NCBI RefSeq assembly: GCF_003574965.1
Contig: NZ_CP032317.1
Span: 1,860,001-1,924,000, forward strand
Reading direction: 5' to 3'
Source of the DNA: Hymenobacter oligotrophus
Lineage (GTDB): Bacteria; Bacteroidota; Bacteroidia; Cytophagales; Hymenobacteraceae
Length of the DNA: 64,000 bases
The notes under the pieces are model-generated. The model ran no database searches. It was not told the DNA's origin and was given only the letters and a program-made list of their open reading frames with translations. The first letter of the stretch is position 1, and each line of letters starts with the position of its first letter. Positions 60,747-64,000 of the stretch are shown here, piece after piece. The position numbers and the translations under genes are program-made.

Positions 60747-61940
60747 CTACGGTGCGCTGGGGCGGGCAGGCTGCTGCAGCTCGAGAGGGACGGGCTGGGG
60801 TTGGCCTTTGACCTCGGCCGACTCCTCTTCGGTCTCTTCCTCGAAACCTTTCTGAATTTTCTCGGCGGCCTCCTGGAAGTCGCCCTCGTCGGGGCGTTCC
60901 ATGTTGGCCATGTGCTGCATTTTGGCGTGCGGCTCGTAGCTCAGCCGGATGTAAATCGGGAAGTGGTCGGAGCCGACGTGGGGCAGCCGCTCGATGCTGG
61001 CTACCTTAAAATGCGCCGAGTGAAACACGTGGTCGAGGGGCCAACGCAGCAGGCGGTAATCGGCATGGAAGGTGGGCAGCAGGCCGCGACCCATGCGCGG
61101 ATCGAGCAGGCGGCTGATGCGGCGGAACAGCTCGGAGGTGTGTGACCAGGCCACGTCGTTCATGTCGCCGGCCACCACGGTAGGGCCGTCGTGGTCTTCG
61201 ATTTCGTGGCCCACCAGCAGCAGCTCGGCATCGCGCTTGGTGCTGGTTTTCGACTCCTGCGGCGCGGGCGGCTTGGGATGCAGGCAGTACAAGCGCACGC
61301 GCAGTCCGTTGGGCATTTCCACGAAGGCGTGAAACGACGGGATGTCGTCGTCGAGCAGAAACTTGATTTCGGGGTTGAGCAGCGGCAGCCGCGAAAACAC
61401 CAGCATGCCGTAGGTGTTGGGAAGCGGAGCGTAGGCCGTGTAGGGGTGCGTTTCCTCGAGGCTGCGCAGCTGCTCCAGCCACCACTGGTCGGTTTCGACG
61501 GCCAGAATCACATCGGGGTTGCAGTGCCGAATGACGCCCAGGCACCGCGAGGCGTCGCGGTTGGTCATCAGCACGTTGGTTACCAGCAGACTTAGGTGGT
61601 TGTCGTTGTCGGTGGTCGGGAGCGAGCTGTCGAGTACCTTTTTGGGCAACAAGTGGGTGTAGGGCAAGATGCGTATCACCTGGTACACAATAGCGCCGGC
61701 CAGCGTGAGCACGAACAGCGGCCCCAGCCAATCGAACTGCCAGAAGTTCAGCAGCAGGGCGCCGACCAGCGCCACGGCCAGCGCCCCCACCACTTGCAGG
61801 CGCGGAAAATCGAACACCCTGATCCACCAGGCTTCGCGGCGCAGCAAGGGCAGCAGCGTAGCCACCACGGCGCCAGTGCCCACCACGGCAACCAGGCCGT
61901 CGAGCACGCGCGTGAAGAGGGTTATCAGAAAGGTTAGCAC
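60747..61940 (-). CDS. Membrane-anchored endonuclease/exonuclease/phosphatase (EEP) family protein
   Basis: 397 residues. Three N-terminal spans (LVAVVGTGAVVATLLPLL, VVGALAVALVGALLLNFW, PLFVLTLAGAIVYQVI) followed by an EEP catalytic domain: LSLLVTNVLM, DVILAVETDQ, LYCLHPKPPAP, VVAGDMNDVAWSHT, RWPLDHVFHS and GSDHFPIYIRLS. The terminal 55 residues are acidic and Pro-rich. It resembles YafD-like and other membrane phosphodiesterases; substrate could be nucleic acid, lipid or an inositol phosphate. 142 bases after purE. Confidence 0.9.
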   Translation of the reverse strand: MLTFLITLFTRVLDGLVAVVGTGAVVATLLPLLRREAWWIRVFDFPRLQVVGALAVALVGALLLNFWQFDWLGPLFVLTLAGAIVYQVIRILPYTHLLPKKVLDSSLPTTDNDNHLSLLVTNVLMTNRDASRCLGVIRHCNPDVILAVETDQWWLEQLRSLEETHPYTAYAPLPNTYGMLVFSRLPLLNPEIKFLLDDDIPSFHAFVEMPNGLRVRLYCLHPKPPAPQESKTSTKRDAELLLVGHEIEDHDGPTVVAGDMNDVAWSHTSELFRRISRLLDPRMGRGLLPTFHADYRLLRWPLDHVFHSAHFKVASIERLPHVGSDHFPIYIRLSYEPHAKMQHMANMERPDEGDFQEAAEKIQKGFEEETEEESAEVKGQPQPVPLELQQPARPSAP

Positions 61941-62082
61941 GGGCGGGTTGAGCGAAGGAGAACAGTTGAGCTATTGTACTGCCACGAAGCAACTAAGTTG
62001 CGGCTTGCATATAATTAGGGCTATATACGCGCCCGACGGTAGCGCGGCTACCTAGGGGCGGCACGCCGCCTGCCTGCAGGGG

Positions 62083-62628
62083 CTAAAAATCGTCGAGGCC
62101 GCCTTTGCGCAGCTCGTCCACGGTGCGCATCACCTTGTCGCGCAGGGCGGCGCGGTATTTTTCCAGCGCATCGGCCAGGCGGGCATTGCCGATGGCCAGC
62201 ATTTGCACGGCAAGAATGGCGGCGTTGGCGGCGTTGTCGAGGGCCACGGTAGCCACGGGCACGCCCGCGGGCATTTGCAGCATCGACAGCACCGAATCGA
62301 GCCCGGCAATGCTGGTGGCCGCGTTGATGGGCACGCCAATTACCGGCAGCGTGGTGAAGGCCGCCACCATGCCGGGCAAGTGGGCCGCGCCGCCCCCGCC
62401 GGCAATTACCACGCGCAGCCCCCGCTTGCGCGCCGACTCGGCGTACTCCACCAAGCGGTGCGGCGTGCGGTGCGGCGACACCAGCGTAATCTCGAAGGGC
62501 ACCTGAAACTGGCGCAGCACCTCGGCCGCCACGTTCATCACGCGCAGGTCGGATTGGCTGCCCATAATGATGCCCACCACCGGCGTGGAGGCATCGGGGG
62601 CGTTGTGGTCGGGAGGAAGCGTTGTCAT
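62083..62628 (-). CDS. purE: 5-(carboxyamino)imidazole ribonucleotide mutase
   Basis: 181 residues from the ATG at 62628; the longer frame adds unlikely sequence. Class I PurE motifs: VGIIMGSQSDLRVM, LVSPHRTPHRLVEY (catalytic His), VIAGGGGAAHLPGMVAAFTTLPVIGVP, QMPAGVPVATVALDNAANAA. Converts N5-CAIR to CAIR in purine synthesis. purK is not adjacent. Cytoplasmic octamer (family knowledge). Confidence 0.96.
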   Translation of the reverse strand: MTTLPPDHNAPDASTPVVGIIMGSQSDLRVMNVAAEVLRQFQVPFEITLVSPHRTPHRLVEYAESARKRGLRVVIAGGGGAAHLPGMVAAFTTLPVIGVPINAATSIAGLDSVLSMLQMPAGVPVATVALDNAANAAILAVQMLAIGNARLADALEKYRAALRDKVMRTVDELRKGGLDDF

Positions 62629-62767
62629 GGCAGTGGCTGGGAGAGGCAATGGGCACCAAGCGGCAAGCCCGGCAGTATGCATACGCAGATGCGCCCCGCC
62701 GGAGCCAACAAAATCGGTACTGTATGCGCTGCTCCGCTACCTTTAGCCAGAATATATTGCCCGCTGC

Positions 62768-63385
62768 ATGGAGATACTGCTCGCCACCTTCACTACGCTG
62801 TTTTCGGTTGTCAACCCGTTCGGGGCCATGCCCGTGTTTCTGACCCTTACGCAAGCCGACACCGCACACCAACGCGCCGCCACCGCCCTGCGCGCCTGCA
62901 CCTACATGGTGGGCGTGCTGGCCGTGTCGTTTTTTGCGGGGCAGTACGTGCTCAATTTTTTCGGCATCAACATCCATCACCTGCGCATTGCGGGCGGTAT
63001 TTTGCTTATGCGCTCGGCCTTCGACCTGCTCACGCCCGGCGCCAACCGCGACCGGGTAGGCCCCGCCGTGCTCGAAGAAAGCCTGCACAAAGACGATATC
63101 AGCTTTACCCCGCTGGCCATGCCCATGCTCTCGGGCCCGGGCTCCATCGCGGTGTGCATCAGCCTGTTTACCGAGCGGCTCAGCTACTTCGATATCAGCC
63201 TGATCGTGCTGGGCTTTGTACTGGTAGCGCTGGCCAGCTACCTTATTCTGCTGTCGTCGTTGCGGCTTACGCGCTTCCTAGGTCGGCCGGGCTTGGCGGC
63301 GCTGGCACGGGTAATGGGGTTTATCACGCTGGCTATTGGCGTCAATTTTCTGGCCTCGGCCATTAAAGCGCTGTTTCAGGAGTAA
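62768..63385 (+). CDS. MarC-family integral membrane protein
   Basis: 205 residues with six hydrophobic spans. MEILLATFTTLFSVVNPFGAMPVFLTLT is the conserved MarC N-terminus; AGGILLMRSAFDLL and PLAMPMLSGPGSIAVCISL are further family motifs. Named after the mar locus, but the biochemical function is still unsettled. A TACCTTTA -7-like sequence is at 62738-62745, 22 bases before the ATG. Followed by hemE. Confidence 0.93.
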   Translation: MEILLATFTTLFSVVNPFGAMPVFLTLTQADTAHQRAATALRACTYMVGVLAVSFFAGQYVLNFFGINIHHLRIAGGILLMRSAFDLLTPGANRDRVGPAVLEESLHKDDISFTPLAMPMLSGPGSIAVCISLFTERLSYFDISLIVLGFVLVALASYLILLSSLRLTRFLGRPGLAALARVMGFITLAIGVNFLASAIKALFQE

Positions 63386-63466
63386 GTGTTTTCGTTCGGA
63401 TAGCGCAGCAGGTGCTAGGCCAAGCCGGTTGATAATTATCACCCAACAGCACAACCATCCGTAGGC

Positions 63467-63474
63467 TATCTTTG
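63467..63474 (+). promoter_or_regulatory. -7 box TATCTTTG upstream of hemE
   Basis: Exact match to TAnnTTTG, 21 bases before the hemE ATG. No TTG at the usual spacing. Confidence 0.4.
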
Positions 63475-63495
63475 CGGCCCGAAACCGCTTATCTG

Positions 63496-64000
63496 ATGCT
63501 GAAGAACGACCTGATCCTGCGTGCCGCCCGCGGCGAACAAACCGAACGTACTCCTGTATGGCTGATGCGCCAGGCCGGCCGCATTTTGCCCGAGTACCGC
63601 GCGTTGCGCGCCAAGCTGAGCGGTTTTAAGGAACTGGTTGAAACACCCGACCTCGCGGCCGAGGTAACCATTCAGCCCATTGATGCGCTCGATGTTGACG
63701 CGGCTATCATCTTCTCCGACATTTTGGTGGTGCCCGAGGCCATGGGCCTCACCTACGAAATGGTGGAGGCCCGCGGCCCGCTTTTCCCGGAAACGGTGAA
63801 GTCGGCGGCCGATGTGGCGCGCCTGCGCGTAGCCGACCCCGAGGAGCACCTCGGCTACGTGCTCGAGGCCCTGCGCGTCACCAAAAAAGCCCTAGGTGGC
63901 CGCGTGCCGCTGATTGGTTTTGCCGGCGCCCCCTGGACGATTCTGGCCTACATGGTGGAGGGCCACGGCTCCAAAACCTTCAGCAAAGCGCGCCGCATGC
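63496..64000 (+). CDS. hemE: Uroporphyrinogen decarboxylase (C-terminus outside the window)
   Basis: 168 residues visible from the ATG at 63496. N-terminal signature [20 protein letters not shown], then [13 protein letters not shown] (catalytic Asp region) and [18 protein letters not shown]. Removes four carboxyl groups from uroporphyrinogen III in haem synthesis. Ends at the window edge, not truncated by mutation. Confidence 0.96.
   Translation, partial: MLKNDLILRAARGEQTERTPVWLMRQAGRILPEYRALRAKLSGFKELVETPDLAAEVTIQPIDALDVDAAIIFSDILVVPEAMGLTYEMVEARGPLFPETVKSAADVARLRVADPEEHLGYVLEALRVTKKALGGRVPLIGFAGAPWTILAYMVEGHGSKTFSKARRM

Larger units (their letters stand above)
1025..63896. repeat. Iterated palindrome CCTAGG, about 94 copies
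   Basis: By hand count the hexamer occurs about 94 times, roughly one per 680 bases; about 20 would be expected from base composition alone. Examples: 1025, 2903, 8810, 14914, 17796, 17847, 21759, 30449, 36911, 43818, 43932, 51601, 51619, 56042, 59572, 63891. Copies lie in genes on both strands and in spacers. In genes nearly all read CTA-GGn (Leu-Gly). The commonest outer bases are CCCTAGGT and its complement ACCTAGGG. Confidence 0.85.

Noticed and set aside
1-64000. tRNA, rRNA, prophage or integrative element
   Set aside because: I saw no cloverleaf-like sequence in the larger gaps, and no integrase, phage or conjugation gene. Small structured RNAs cannot be fully excluded by eye.

Overview
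The window looks like chromosome from a GC-rich member of the Bacteroidota, most likely a Hymenobacter-like Cytophagales bacterium. The evidence is a TonB receptor paired with a DUF4249-type lipoprotein, an OmpA/PD40 envelope protein, GldL-like small membrane proteins, promoters with a TAnnTTTG -7 box, and many starts without a Shine-Dalgarno sequence. This assignment is inference from gene content and style. There is no phage, plasmid, rRNA, tRNA or CRISPR signal, so most of the window is ordinary core and envelope gene content.

Layout. 1-7.6 kb: end of a heavy-metal-binding lipoprotein, an M28 peptidase, an uncharacterised protein, a RICIN/PD40/OmpA envelope protein and a NarL-type regulator. 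7.9-16.9 kb: two amidohydrolase-like genes, a DUF2945 protein, an amino-acid permease, a small periplasmic protein and an MBL-rhodanese enzyme. 17-22 kb: sbcD-sbcC. 22-28.5 kb: an HNH gene with an unknown partner, thioredoxin, a geranylgeranyl-reductase-like flavoprotein, a TPR lipoprotein and lipoamide dehydrogenase. 29-38.5 kb: a tripartite RND efflux operon plus an adjacent histidine kinase and OmpR-type regulator. 38.6-44.5 kb: two mini membrane proteins, a DMT transporter, rarA, sppA and a purine nucleoside phosphorylase. 44.7-48.6 kb: TonB receptor/DUF4249/lipoprotein operon. 48.9-55.2 kb: fabG, a DUF433/PIN-like toxin pair with a broken toxin, a VWA membrane protein, an RluE-like pseudouridine synthase and a hydrolase. 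55.4-64 kb: dnaK, two paralogous secreted proteins, a flavin monooxygenase, an EEP-family membrane protein, purE, marC and the start of hemE.

Three patterns go beyond gene calling. (1) The palindrome CCTAGG occurs about 94 times by my hand count, although CTAG is normally rare in bacteria. It lies both between genes and inside genes, where it is nearly always read as Leu-Gly. It resembles the HIP1 iterated palindrome of cyanobacteria. (2) Two four-unit ATTAG arrays with identical 11/11/10 bp spacing sit in front of two genes of the efflux operon. They look like operators for the adjacent OmpR-family regulator. (3) In three places a terminator-like hairpin and its T-run touch the ATG of the next gene. 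The intergenic spaces also carry several families of inverted repeats, two of them interleaved at 35.9-36.2 kb.
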